Part shown: piece after piece, positions 1 through 6,214 of the stretch | Layout: each line of letters opens with the position of its first letter | How positions within the stretch are numbered: the first letter of the stretch is position 1 | DNA from: Candidatus Cloacimonadota bacterium | Lineage (GTDB): Bacteria > Cloacimonadota > Cloacimonadia > Cloacimonadales > Cloacimonadaceae | Reading direction: 5' to 3' | Assembly (NCBI GenBank): GCA_012519465.1 | Contig: JAAYQD010000115.1 | Coordinates: 1-10,772 of the forward strand | Length of the DNA stretch: 10,772 nt | Notes under the pieces: generated by a model | Database searches by the model: none | What the model was told of the DNA's origin: nothing | What the model saw: only the letters and a program-made list of their open reading frames with translations | Made by a program: the position numbers and the translations under genes

Positions 1-2
1 GA

Positions 3-236
3 TTCCTGGTAAATGACATAGCGGTTTTGCGCTCCAATCCGGAAGAGCTAACCAATATCGACAAACTGGATGAGCTGAAGAAGCTGGCGCGTGATGATGA
101 TATATTTATTGAAGATGTATTGAAGTTTTTGGGTCTGTTGGAGGATTTTCAGCGCAAAATAGCCGGCAAAGTGAATCTGCGTCTGCTCATGATGAATTGC
201 TTTTATGCGCTGAAGGATCTTTATCGGAGTGCCTAA
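3..236 (+). CDS. DNA polymerase III delta' (clamp loader) subunit, C-terminal fragment
   Basis: The gene enters from the left edge, and the frame is open from base 3 with no upstream stop, so only the last 77 codons are visible. The TTG at 27 lies inside this open frame and is not a convincing start. The fragment is a soluble, helical, charged sequence. It matches the pattern of the C-terminal oligomerisation domain of DnaX/HolB clamp-loader subunits: a short hydrophobic helix, an Asn-containing segment, a Leu-rich helix, and a final helix after a Val-Asn-Leu-Arg motif near residues 56-59 of the fragment. In that family this collar domain holds the pentameric loader together, which places the beta clamp on DNA. 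The stop is 6 nt before murJ, implying cotranscription. No catalytic or Walker motif lies inside the window, so assignment rests on domain pattern alone. DnaX or another AAA+ clamp-loader relative is the main alternative. Confidence 0.55.
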   Translation, partial: FLVNDIAVLRSNPEELTNIDKLDELKKLARDDDIFIEDVLKFLGLLEDFQRKIAGKVNLRLLMMNCFYALKDLYRSA

Positions 237-242
237 GTAGGG

Positions 243-1802
243 ATGTCTCAAAAGAAGCTATTACGTAATATCAGTATGATGTCCATTGCTGTGACGATCA
301 GCCGCTTTATAGGTCTGATACGGGATACGGTGATGGCTTACTTCTTTGGCACCACGTGGCTGAATGATGCCTTTATCGTTGCCTACAAGATTCCCAACCT
401 GTTGAGAGCACTCTTTGGAGAAGGGGCACTCTCCACGGCATTTGTGCCACTATACAATGAAATTGGCATCAAGAGGGGTAAGCGCGAGCAGATAAACTTT
501 GCCTTGCAAGTGATTTCCCTGCTCTGCTTTTTCCTCAGCATTCTCACCCTCTTGGGTCTTATCTTCACCCCTTGGATTGTGCGTATCTTTTATCCGGGTT
601 TGGCAGAACAAACCAAGCTATTGGCAATTGATTTATCCCGCATCATGCTGCCCTATCTCTTTTTAATAGGGCTTTCTTCCACGCTGATAGCCATCCTCAA
701 TTCGCACGATTACTTCTTTATGACGGGGCTGTCCTCGGCGCTGCTCAATATAGGAATGCTTGCCACGATCTTTATCCCCTGGATTATTTTCAAACCCCAA
801 AAAGAGGCATTGGTTTATTGGGCGGCATGGGGTGTATTTGTGGGCGGGATATTACAGACGGTGGTAAACTTCCCCTATTTGCGCAAGGTGGGCTATCGCT
901 TCAAGATTATCCTCAAATTTAAGGGCGAAGCGCTGGAGGCAATGTGGAAGCGGTTTATCCCTTCCATGATTGGCATTGGTATCAGGGAAATAAATATTAT
1001 TGCGGATAGCCTGATGGCGTCCTTTTTGGCTGTGGGCAGCATTACGGCTCTGGATCTGGGCAACCGCCTCATCCACATGCCAATGGGTATCTTTGCCATC
1101 TCCACGGGGACAGCTCTCTTGCCTTTGTATTCGCGGCATATTACCCATAAAAACTATGATGACTTGAGCGAAAGCCTGAGGTTTAGCGCCATCTCACTGG
1201 CTTATGTGATGTTGCCCATCACGCTGATGATTCTCTTGTTGAGCGGAGACTTTGTGTATCTGCTCTTTCAAAGGGGCGCCTTTGATGATAGGGCAAGCTT
1301 GATGACCCAGCAGGCTCTTTTCTACTATGGCATTGGACTGCTCTTTTATAGCCTCAATCAAACGATTACGCCTCTGTTTTATGCTTCCAAAGACACGCGC
1401 ACACCCGTGAAGATAGCCGCCTTTGTGGTGAGCCTCAATATCGTGCTCAACTTTATTCTGATGCAGTTTTTGGGGCATCGTGGATTGGCTCTGTCCACAT
1501 CCTTCACAGCACTGGTAAACTATAATGTGCTGTTGTGGCAAATACGCAAGCGCTTGCCAGAGGTTAATTTTGGCGGCATCTGGAACAATATCTTGAAGGC
1601 GGCTGCCATCTGTGCTTTGCTGTGGATTCCCCTCTATTTCCTCCGGGAGCTGTGGGTGGTGGATGGCAAGCTGATGACGCTGGTGAAAGATGGAGCCCTC
1701 ACGGTGCTGGCGTTTGGACTCTTTTATCTGATTGGCTTGGCTTTGCGCTTGCCATATCTGGATCAGGTGCGCAATTCCCTATGGAAAAAGTTCCGCCGCT
1801 AA
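243..1802 (+). CDS. murJ: Lipid II flippase MurJ
   Basis: This is a polytopic inner-membrane protein of 519 residues, a normal length for MurJ. The family (MOP/MATE-like superfamily, 14 helices) moves lipid II across the cytoplasmic membrane for peptidoglycan synthesis. The N-terminal signature is clear: Ser20-Arg21, Gly24, Arg27-Asp28, Asp42, then Pro51-Asn52-Leu-Leu-Arg55 and the Phe-Gly-Glu-Gly motif at 58-61. Arg21, Arg27, Asp42 and Arg55 line up with E. coli Arg18, Arg24, Asp39 and Arg52, which line the central cavity. Arg275 corresponds to E. coli Arg270, but the residue before it is Asn274 where Asp is usual. The remainder is repeated hydrophobic helices ending in a basic tail. The start is supported by a GGAG at 226-229, although 13 nt is a long spacing. 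The 3' end overlaps uvrC by 22 nt. Confidence 0.95.
   Translation: MSQKKLLRNISMMSIAVTISRFIGLIRDTVMAYFFGTTWLNDAFIVAYKIPNLLRALFGEGALSTAFVPLYNEIGIKRGKREQINFALQVISLLCFFLSILTLLGLIFTPWIVRIFYPGLAEQTKLLAIDLSRIMLPYLFLIGLSSTLIAILNSHDYFFMTGLSSALLNIGMLATIFIPWIIFKPQKEALVYWAAWGVFVGGILQTVVNFPYLRKVGYRFKIILKFKGEALEAMWKRFIPSMIGIGIREINIIADSLMASFLAVGSITALDLGNRLIHMPMGIFAISTGTALLPLYSRHITHKNYDDLSESLRFSAISLAYVMLPITLMILLLSGDFVYLLFQRGAFDDRASLMTQQALFYYGIGLLFYSLNQTITPLFYASKDTRTPVKIAAFVVSLNIVLNFILMQFLGHRGLALSTSFTALVNYNVLLWQIRKRLPEVNFGGIWNNILKAAAICALLWIPLYFLRELWVVDGKLMTLVKDGALTVLAFGLFYLIGLALRLPYLDQVRNSLWKKFRR
1765..1769 (+). promoter_or_regulatory. Weak ribosome binding site of uvrC inside murJ
   Basis: AGGTG lies 11 nt before the ATG at 1781, entirely within the murJ reading frame. 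It is a poor Shine-Dalgarno match, so uvrC translation probably relies partly on ribosomes finishing murJ at 1802 (inference). It helps to fix the uvrC start together with the position of the GIY-YIG domain. Confidence 0.4.
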
Positions 1803-3610
1803 TAACTGAAAAAATAGCCTTCCTGCCAGATCAGCCCGGGGTTTATATCTGGAAAAACGCACATGGAGAGGTGATCTATGTGGGCAAGGCACTCGCCCTC
1901 AAACACCGTATCCGCTCCTATCTGACTGGGATGCATGACCTGAAAACTGATCAACTGGTAAAACACATTGCCGATCTGGATTATATCATTACCAACAACG
2001 AGAATGAGGCATTTCTGCTGGAAGCCACGCTCATCAAGCGGCATCGTCCCAAATATAATATCAACCTCAAAGATGACAAGCGCTATCCCTTTGTGAGGGT
2101 TACGGTTCAGGAGCCTTTCCCGCGGATAATGGTTACGCGTGATTTGGTGAAGGATGGCTCCCGGTATTTTGGTCCTTTCACAGATACCAGATCGCTGCGC
2201 TCCACCCTAAGGGATTTGGAATGGATATTCCCTCTGAGAAACTGCAAACGAGTGATCCCTGCTGATGAGATAAGGTATAGCAGGGCTTGCATCAACTATC
2301 AATTGGGCAAGTGCCCGGCGCCCTGTATTGGCAAGATTGATGTGAAGGGGTATGGCGCCATCGTGAAAGGTGTGTTGGCTTTCTTTAGTGGCAAATATCA
2401 GGAAGTGGCGGATGATCTGAGGCAGGAAATGCAGGCATTGAGCGATGAAATGAAGTTTGAGCAGGCAGCTGCCATTCGGGATAAACTGATAGCCATCGAG
2501 CGCATCCAAAAGCGGCAAACCGTGTATTATATGGATGAGCGCAGTGCGGATATAATCGGCTGTTATCTGGAGGAGAATCTGGCAGTGTGTGTGGTGCTGA
2601 GGATGCAAAGCGGCGCCATCATCAATTCCGAGAGCTATCCCATGACCAATGTGGAGCACAGCGATGAGGCACAGGTTTTGGCGGCATTTTTGAAGCTGTA
2701 TTATGCGGATCATGAGGAATTGCCCCAGGAGATAATGCTGCCCCATCAGCCCCAGGATTATGAGGAGCTGAATGAGTGGTTGCAAAAGAGACTGGTGTTG
2801 CCACAAAGAGGGGAGCGCAGCAGGCTGTTGGCAATGGCAAAACGCAATGCCTTCCATCTGGTGGAAGAGCGCAAACTGGCTCACCTGCGCAAGGCAAATC
2901 GCACCATCTACCCTATCCAGGAACTGAAAGAAAAGCTGAACCTGCCACGTCTGCCCCGGAAGATGGTGTGTATGGATATCTCCACCATACAGGGTTCTGA
3001 CACCGTGTCATCGGCAGTGTTCTTTGAAAATGGCAAGCCCAAAAAGAAGCGGTATCGACATTTCATCATCCGCAGCATCGATAAACAGGACGACTTTGCC
3101 GCCCTGCAGGAGACCTTGCAGCGTTATCTGGATGAGATTGCCAAAGATCCTGATATGAAGCCCGATCTCTTTGTGATAGATGGAGGCAAGGGACAACTGA
3201 ATGCCTGTGTGAAGATCTTGGCTGAAAATGAATATGCAGATATCCCCATCATCTCTTTGGCAAAAAGGGCAGAGGAGGTGTTTATCCCGGATGCGGCTGA
3301 TTCCATCATCCTTCCCCGATCCTCTGCGGCACTGAGGCTGCTCATAGCGTTGCGGGATGAGGCACACCGCTTTGCCATCAATTTCCACCGTTCACGACGT
3401 TCCAAACGCACCTTGTTTAGCGAGCTGGAGGATATCCCCGGTGTGGGCAAGCATCTGAAATTCCTGCTCCTCAAAGAGCTGGGATCAGTGGAGCAAATTG
3501 CCAAAGCCTCCATAGAGGAGCTGACCAGCATCAAAGGAATTGGCATCAAAACCGCAAAGACGGTGTATGACTACTTTCATCCCCAGCAAAACGATGTGGA
3601 TAAATCTTAA
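1781..3610 (+). CDS. uvrC: Excinuclease ABC subunit C (UvrC)
   Basis: UvrC makes both incisions around bulky DNA lesions after UvrA/UvrB recognition. The protein is 609 residues, almost the same as E. coli UvrC. Domains in order: a GIY-YIG nuclease (Gly20-Val-Tyr22, Tyr33-Val-Gly35, then Arg43 and a Glu-rich helix); a cysteine cluster Cys155, Cys170, Cys178, Cys182, matching the proposed Fe-S site of the family; a UVR helical hairpin near 220-255 that contacts UvrB; an RNase H-like nuclease with Asp399, an Asp-Asp near 435, Asp467 in an Asp-Gly-Gly-Lys-Gly-Gln motif, and His529; and two helix-hairpin-helix motifs at the C-terminus. I chose the ATG at 1781 because the GIY-YIG domain starts right after it. 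The frame stays open upstream to 1622, but that stretch is murJ read out of frame. A weak AGGTG at 1765-1769 precedes the start. All catalytic residues look intact. Confidence 0.96.
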   Translation: MEKVPPLITEKIAFLPDQPGVYIWKNAHGEVIYVGKALALKHRIRSYLTGMHDLKTDQLVKHIADLDYIITNNENEAFLLEATLIKRHRPKYNINLKDDKRYPFVRVTVQEPFPRIMVTRDLVKDGSRYFGPFTDTRSLRSTLRDLEWIFPLRNCKRVIPADEIRYSRACINYQLGKCPAPCIGKIDVKGYGAIVKGVLAFFSGKYQEVADDLRQEMQALSDEMKFEQAAAIRDKLIAIERIQKRQTVYYMDERSADIIGCYLEENLAVCVVLRMQSGAIINSESYPMTNVEHSDEAQVLAAFLKLYYADHEELPQEIMLPHQPQDYEELNEWLQKRLVLPQRGERSRLLAMAKRNAFHLVEERKLAHLRKANRTIYPIQELKEKLNLPRLPRKMVCMDISTIQGSDTVSSAVFFENGKPKKKRYRHFIIRSIDKQDDFAALQETLQRYLDEIAKDPDMKPDLFVIDGGKGQLNACVKILAENEYADIPIISLAKRAEEVFIPDAADSIILPRSSAALRLLIALRDEAHRFAINFHRSRRSKRTLFSELEDIPGVGKHLKFLLLKELGSVEQIAKASIEELTSIKGIGIKTAKTVYDYFHPQQNDVDKS

Positions 3611-3620
3611 ATTACAGCCA

Positions 3621-3670
3621 TCGGCATGCTCTGGGAATACCCTCAATAGATATAGTATAGCCAATGCCGA
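3621..3670 (+). repeat. Imperfect inverted repeat after uvrC
   Basis: TCGGCATGCT (3621-3630) can pair with AGCCAATGCCGA (3659-3670), giving 7 bp, a 2-nt bulge and 3 more bp. The 28-nt loop contains a small GGG/CCC hairpin. It begins 10 nt after the uvrC stop and could be a weak terminator, mRNA 3' end structure or an operator. It is not followed by a clean T-run, so an intrinsic terminator is not well supported. Confidence 0.3.
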
Positions 3671-3679
3671 ACTATTCTC

Positions 3680-3707
3680 TTGACATAATAATAAAGATAA
3701 AAATACT
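3680..3707 (+). promoter_or_regulatory. Candidate sigma70-type promoter for the tetR gene
   Basis: A perfect -35 hexamer TTGACA (3680-3685) is followed 16 nt later by AATACT (3702-3707), a 4/6 match to TATAAT. The spacer and flanks are very A/T-rich compared with the coding DNA around. A start of transcription near 3714 would leave a leader of about 26 nt before the tetR ATG. TATGAT at 3711-3716 is an alternative -10, but it is 25 nt from the TTGACA, which is too far. This is the best promoter-like sequence I found in the window. Confidence 0.5.
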
Positions 3708-3715
3708 TGGTATGA

Positions 3716-3750
3716 TATAGATAGTGATGGAGGATTATTATGTATCTATA
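3716..3750 (+). repeat. Inverted repeat enclosing the tetR ribosome binding site and start codon
   Basis: TATAGATA (3716-3723) and TATCTATA (3743-3750) are perfect 8-bp inverted arms with a 19-nt loop. The loop holds the GGAGG Shine-Dalgarno sequence and the ATG at 3740. A further ATAGATA lies at 3646-3652, upstream of the -35. As DNA these could be half-sites for the TetR product; as RNA they would form an A/U-rich hairpin presenting or hiding the start site. Both readings are inference. Confidence 0.4.
3729..3733 (+). promoter_or_regulatory. Strong ribosome binding site of tetR
   Basis: GGAGG ends 6 nt before the ATG at 3740, ideal spacing. It decides the start against the next in-frame ATG at 3776 (Met13), which has no such site. 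Confidence 0.75.
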
Positions 3751-4357
3751 CCCGAAACCTCGTAAAAAGACCGTGATGCCAGTTGACTACAAAGCCAAGA
3801 TACTCAATGCGGCAGTTCGTGTGTTTGCATCCAAAGGGTATGCCAAGACCACAATGTCGGATGTGGCAATTCAAGCCAAAGTGGGCATTGGCACGCTTTA
3901 CAATTACTTCAAAAACAAAGATGACCTTTTGATTAGCTGTATAAAAAAGACCATCGACGACGAGATCAAACAAGTGCAGGATCGCAGCTCAAAGGAAGAA
4001 GACCACATGGAGCAGCTCTTTTCCTTCTTTATGCATCATGCCACCTTGGTGGAGCGCAAGCCCTATATCGCCAGGTTCCTGGTGGTGGAGCTGCGGCAAA
4101 GCGAGAGCTTTTACCAGCGCAATCCTTCCTTCAATCCCATCAATTACTACCTGGACTATGTGCGCGAAATCTTCTCTGATGCGATCAGTACGGGGCGTAT
4201 CAAGGCATTCAATGTGGATGCCCTGGCTTATCTGGTGGTGGGCGCTATGGATATGGTGCTGTCTCAATGGTTGATCAGCAAGGAAACCTTGGATATTCAG
4301 CCGCTTATAACCAGTATCCGCCAAATCATCAGAGAAGGTGTCTCTACGAAACATTAG
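3740..4357 (+). CDS. TetR/AcrR family transcriptional regulator
   Basis: The protein is 205 residues, the usual TetR size. The N-terminal DNA-binding domain is clear: a helix with Ile21-Leu-Asn-Ala-Ala, Phe29-Ala-Ser-Lys-Gly33-Tyr, then the helix-turn-helix at about 38-57 with the family pattern Thr-Met-Ser-Asp-Val-Ala and Gly51-Thr-Leu-Tyr-Asn-Tyr-Phe57, followed by Lys60 and a Leu-Leu. Residues about 70-205 form the helical ligand-binding and dimerisation part, which I cannot place in a known effector class. Members usually repress their own gene or a neighbouring one and are released by a small molecule. A short basic N-terminal extension (residues 1-13) precedes the domain. The gene has its own candidate promoter and flanking TAGATA repeats. 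The next gene starts 18 nt downstream, so tetR and the two envelope genes are probably one operon. The ligand is unknown. Confidence 0.92.
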   Translation: MYLYPKPRKKTVMPVDYKAKILNAAVRVFASKGYAKTTMSDVAIQAKVGIGTLYNYFKNKDDLLISCIKKTIDDEIKQVQDRSSKEEDHMEQLFSFFMHHATLVERKPYIARFLVVELRQSESFYQRNPSFNPINYYLDYVREIFSDAISTGRIKAFNVDALAYLVVGAMDMVLSQWLISKETLDIQPLITSIRQIIREGVSTKH

Positions 4358-4375
4358 TTTGGTTTCAAACACCCA

Positions 4376-5392
4376 ATGCTTAGCTTGAGAGTGCTGCTGG
4401 CCATAATGCTGTTGGGCATGTGGGTACAGCCGATAGTGGCTATGGAGCTTCCTCTTTGGGCAAAAGCCGCCAGCAGCTATCAAGGGACGTGGTATCCAGA
4501 TCGGCAAGGGTTGGATTTGGAATGGCAGGGAAAGTATCTTTTTGCCATCGGTGTGGATAGCCTGCGCTATGGACCTTTGAGCCTAAACTGTGAAATAGAT
4601 GCCAGGGAGCAGGTGGATGGGTTTGTGCCCACGCTCAACAAACTGCAAATATCATGGCATCATGAGAGGCATACCATCACCTTGGGCACGCAAGGGATTG
4701 GCATTGGAAGGGATTATTGGTTTACAGAGCGTGATGTGATGCATCCGGCATATCAGGGTTGGCTGTGGGAATCCACCCGCCTGCACTCAGTGGATTACAC
4801 CTTCAATCATTCACCATGGCAATCCAATCTGGCGTTCGGTGGCAATCAAAGCGCAAGGGCAATGGTAAATGCTGAATTAGAGTATCAGGATAATGGACAT
4901 ACCCTGGGTGCGGGCATTCGTGGCAGCACCTCTGATAGTCACTGGCATTCCCCTTCGTTAATTGGTAACCTAAAGTGGCAGCATCATGCACCTTCCTACG
5001 AAATCAAGGCAGACCTGATGGCAAAGAAGGTGTTGCCCCATCAAGACAAACCAGCTCGAGAGGAATATGCTGTGGCAGGAGCAGGCGTATGGAGGTTTGC
5101 AGCACGCTGGGATATGCTGACAGGAGCGGAATATCAGCACAAAGAGTATGCTCCGGAAGAGCGTCTGGGGCTGCATCTTGCCTTACGGCATAAATGGAAT
5201 GCGGTGGATATCATGCCTCTCTATTCTTGGCAAAAGCTCATAGGTGAATCCATCCATAGCCCCGGATTGCAGGTAAACTGGCACTTTTATAAAGACTGTC
5301 ACCTGGGCTTGATTTATCAGTATCATATGGGTCCTTTTGAGGAATCACGTCATGCGTTGGCTTTACAGGCTGATTTACGCTTTGCTATGTAG
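4376..5392 (+). CDS. Uncharacterised secreted protein, probable outer-membrane beta-barrel
   Basis: I do not recognise a named family. The 338-residue protein begins with a good Sec signal peptide: Arg5, a hydrophobic core at about 6-17, and likely cleavage after Ala22. The rest has no hydrophobic helix. It shows alternating polar/hydrophobic stretches of 8-12 residues, rich in Trp, Tyr, His and Gly and separated by polar turns. It ends in a strand-like segment with Phe two residues before the final Met. This is the look of a mid-sized outer-membrane beta-barrel (perhaps 14-18 strands, a visual estimate). A Gly-Ile-Gly-Arg-Asp-Tyr-Trp-Phe stretch near 109-118 resembles loop motifs of porin-like proteins, but weakly. 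There is no clear Shine-Dalgarno site before the ATG, and the stop of tetR is 18 nt upstream, so translation may be coupled. It overlaps the deacetylase gene by 41 nt. A role in moving or anchoring an envelope polysaccharide is inference from this neighbour. Confidence 0.7.
   Translation: MLSLRVLLAIMLLGMWVQPIVAMELPLWAKAASSYQGTWYPDRQGLDLEWQGKYLFAIGVDSLRYGPLSLNCEIDAREQVDGFVPTLNKLQISWHHERHTITLGTQGIGIGRDYWFTERDVMHPAYQGWLWESTRLHSVDYTFNHSPWQSNLAFGGNQSARAMVNAELEYQDNGHTLGAGIRGSTSDSHWHSPSLIGNLKWQHHAPSYEIKADLMAKKVLPHQDKPAREEYAVAGAGVWRFAARWDMLTGAEYQHKEYAPEERLGLHLALRHKWNAVDIMPLYSWQKLIGESIHSPGLQVNWHFYKDCHLGLIYQYHMGPFEESRHALALQADLRFAM
5339..5343 (+). promoter_or_regulatory. Ribosome binding site of the deacetylase gene
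   Basis: GAGGA lies 8 nt before the ATG at 5352, inside the end of the preceding gene. It favours ATG 5352 over the in-frame TTG at 5337, which overlaps this site and would add five residues before the signal peptide. Confidence 0.65.
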
Positions 5393-6086
5393 TCTGGCTC
5401 TGCTTTCCTGCTCTTTGGCACCAATGGATCGCCCTGCCACCATCATCTGCATCACCTTCGATGATGCTCATCTCAGCGTATTCCAAAACGCTCTGCCCAT
5501 CTTACAAAGATACGGCATAAGTGCCACCAACTTTGTCAATAGTGGCTTGGTGGGCACTGGCAATACGATGGATTGGAGCCAGATAGTGAGCCTGGAAAAG
5601 GATTATTCATGGGAGACTGGAGCGCATGGGCTATCTCATGCCAATCTGGCTGAACTGGACATGGAGGAAGCCAGACATCAGATTGTGGAGGATAAGAGGC
5701 AGCTGGAAGCCAAGGGACTAACACCCCAATGCTTTGCCCTTCCCTATGGAGTGTGCCCCAGTGAATACTATCCCATTATTGCCCAGCATTATCGCTATAT
5801 CCGTGGCAGCCATGATATCACCATGCACGCCCCTGTGGATGGCCAGCATCTGGGCTACTTCTCTTTTCAGGATGGCTGGACGGCGCAAGAGGTGAAAGCC
5901 CGCATCTTGAGAGGGCTTGCCAATCAGGAAGCATTGATCATCATTGGCTTTCACAGTGTGGGAGAAGATATCTCCTATTATGGGAATTGTCCACCTGCAG
6001 AGCTGGAAGCACTGTGTGGCTGGCTGCAAGGTGCCAACTTGCCCACCATGACATTATCGGAGGCAATGAGCTCACTGAAAGAATAG
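5352..6086 (+). CDS. Lipoprotein polysaccharide deacetylase (CE4 / NodB homology)
   Basis: The 244-residue protein starts with a lipoprotein signal peptide: Arg2, Arg6, a hydrophobic core, and the lipobox Leu-Leu-Ser-Cys with Cys20 as the lipidation site. It is therefore periplasmic and membrane-anchored; Ser at +2 would direct it to the outer membrane under the enterobacterial rule. CE4 motifs follow in order: Thr35-Phe-Asp37-Asp38 (catalytic base and metal ligand), His92-x-x-x-His96 (metal ligands), Leu-Pro131-Tyr-Gly (substrate groove), and Phe-His201 near the end (catalytic His). The family removes acetyl groups from N-acetylglucosamine-type polymers. The protein is a single domain, much shorter than PgaB, and lacks that protein's C-terminal hydrolase part. 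Residue 39 is Ala where Gly is common in motif 1. The first 41 nt overlap the beta-barrel gene, and a GAGGA site supports the ATG. The substrate (peptidoglycan, exopolysaccharide or other) cannot be told from sequence. Confidence 0.88.
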   Translation: MRWLYRLIYALLCSLALLSCSLAPMDRPATIICITFDDAHLSVFQNALPILQRYGISATNFVNSGLVGTGNTMDWSQIVSLEKDYSWETGAHGLSHANLAELDMEEARHQIVEDKRQLEAKGLTPQCFALPYGVCPSEYYPIIAQHYRYIRGSHDITMHAPVDGQHLGYFSFQDGWTAQEVKARILRGLANQEALIIIGFHSVGEDISYYGNCPPAELEALCGWLQGANLPTMTLSEAMSSLKE

Positions 6087-6204
6087 CTAAACCGATATCA
6101 AGGTGACGTATCCAAGCTCAAAAGCTATGAACAACCACTATGGGCAAAGATTTTACTTGTCTGATTTCGCCTTCTTGAAAACATGGCTTAAAGACATTTA
6201 TAAG

Positions 6205-6209
6205 AGGAA
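6205..6209 (+). promoter_or_regulatory. Ribosome binding site of the aminotransferase gene
   Basis: GAGGA lies 5 nt before the ATG at 6215, in an A/T-rich stretch, and supports that start. The 128-nt gap before the gene (6087-6214) otherwise shows no convincing terminator, RNA gene or repeat. A promoter should lie in it, but no candidate is well placed. Confidence 0.6.
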
Positions 6210-6214
6210 TAATA

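Noticed and set aside
27..236. TTG at 27 as the start of a small stand-alone gene
   Set aside because: The frame is open to the left edge and the upstream residues continue the same helical pattern, so it is the end of a larger gene.
1622..1780. Open frame extending uvrC upstream by 53 codons
   Set aside because: It lies wholly within murJ in another frame, and its translation (Gly/Trp/Pro-rich) is unlike UvrC, whose conserved domain begins right after Met at 1781.
2207..2884. 225-codon open frame on the minus strand inside uvrC
   Set aside because: Antisense shadow of a strongly conserved gene; its translation is Leu/His/Gln-rich with no recognisable domain.
4357..4370. GTTTG/CAAAC hairpin between tetR and the barrel gene as a terminator
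   Set aside because: Only 5 bp, A/T-rich, and not followed by a T-run; the next gene starts 5 nt later, so termination here is unlikely.
3989..4507. 172-codon minus-strand open frame across the tetR/barrel junction
   Set aside because: It overlaps two supported genes on the opposite strand and shows no domain.
6160..6195. dif-like recombination site near the apparent skew change
   Set aside because: A TTTCGC and a CTTAAAG can be matched to dif arms only with a shifted spacing and several mismatches, so it is not a credible XerCD site.
6176..6205. TTGAAA (6176-6181) and TATAAG (6200-6205) as a promoter for the aminotransferase gene
   Set aside because: Hexamers are fair and spaced by 18 nt, but transcription would start at about 6212, after the GAGGA site at 6205-6209, which would then be useless. 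A leaderless start is possible but contradicts the good Shine-Dalgarno site.
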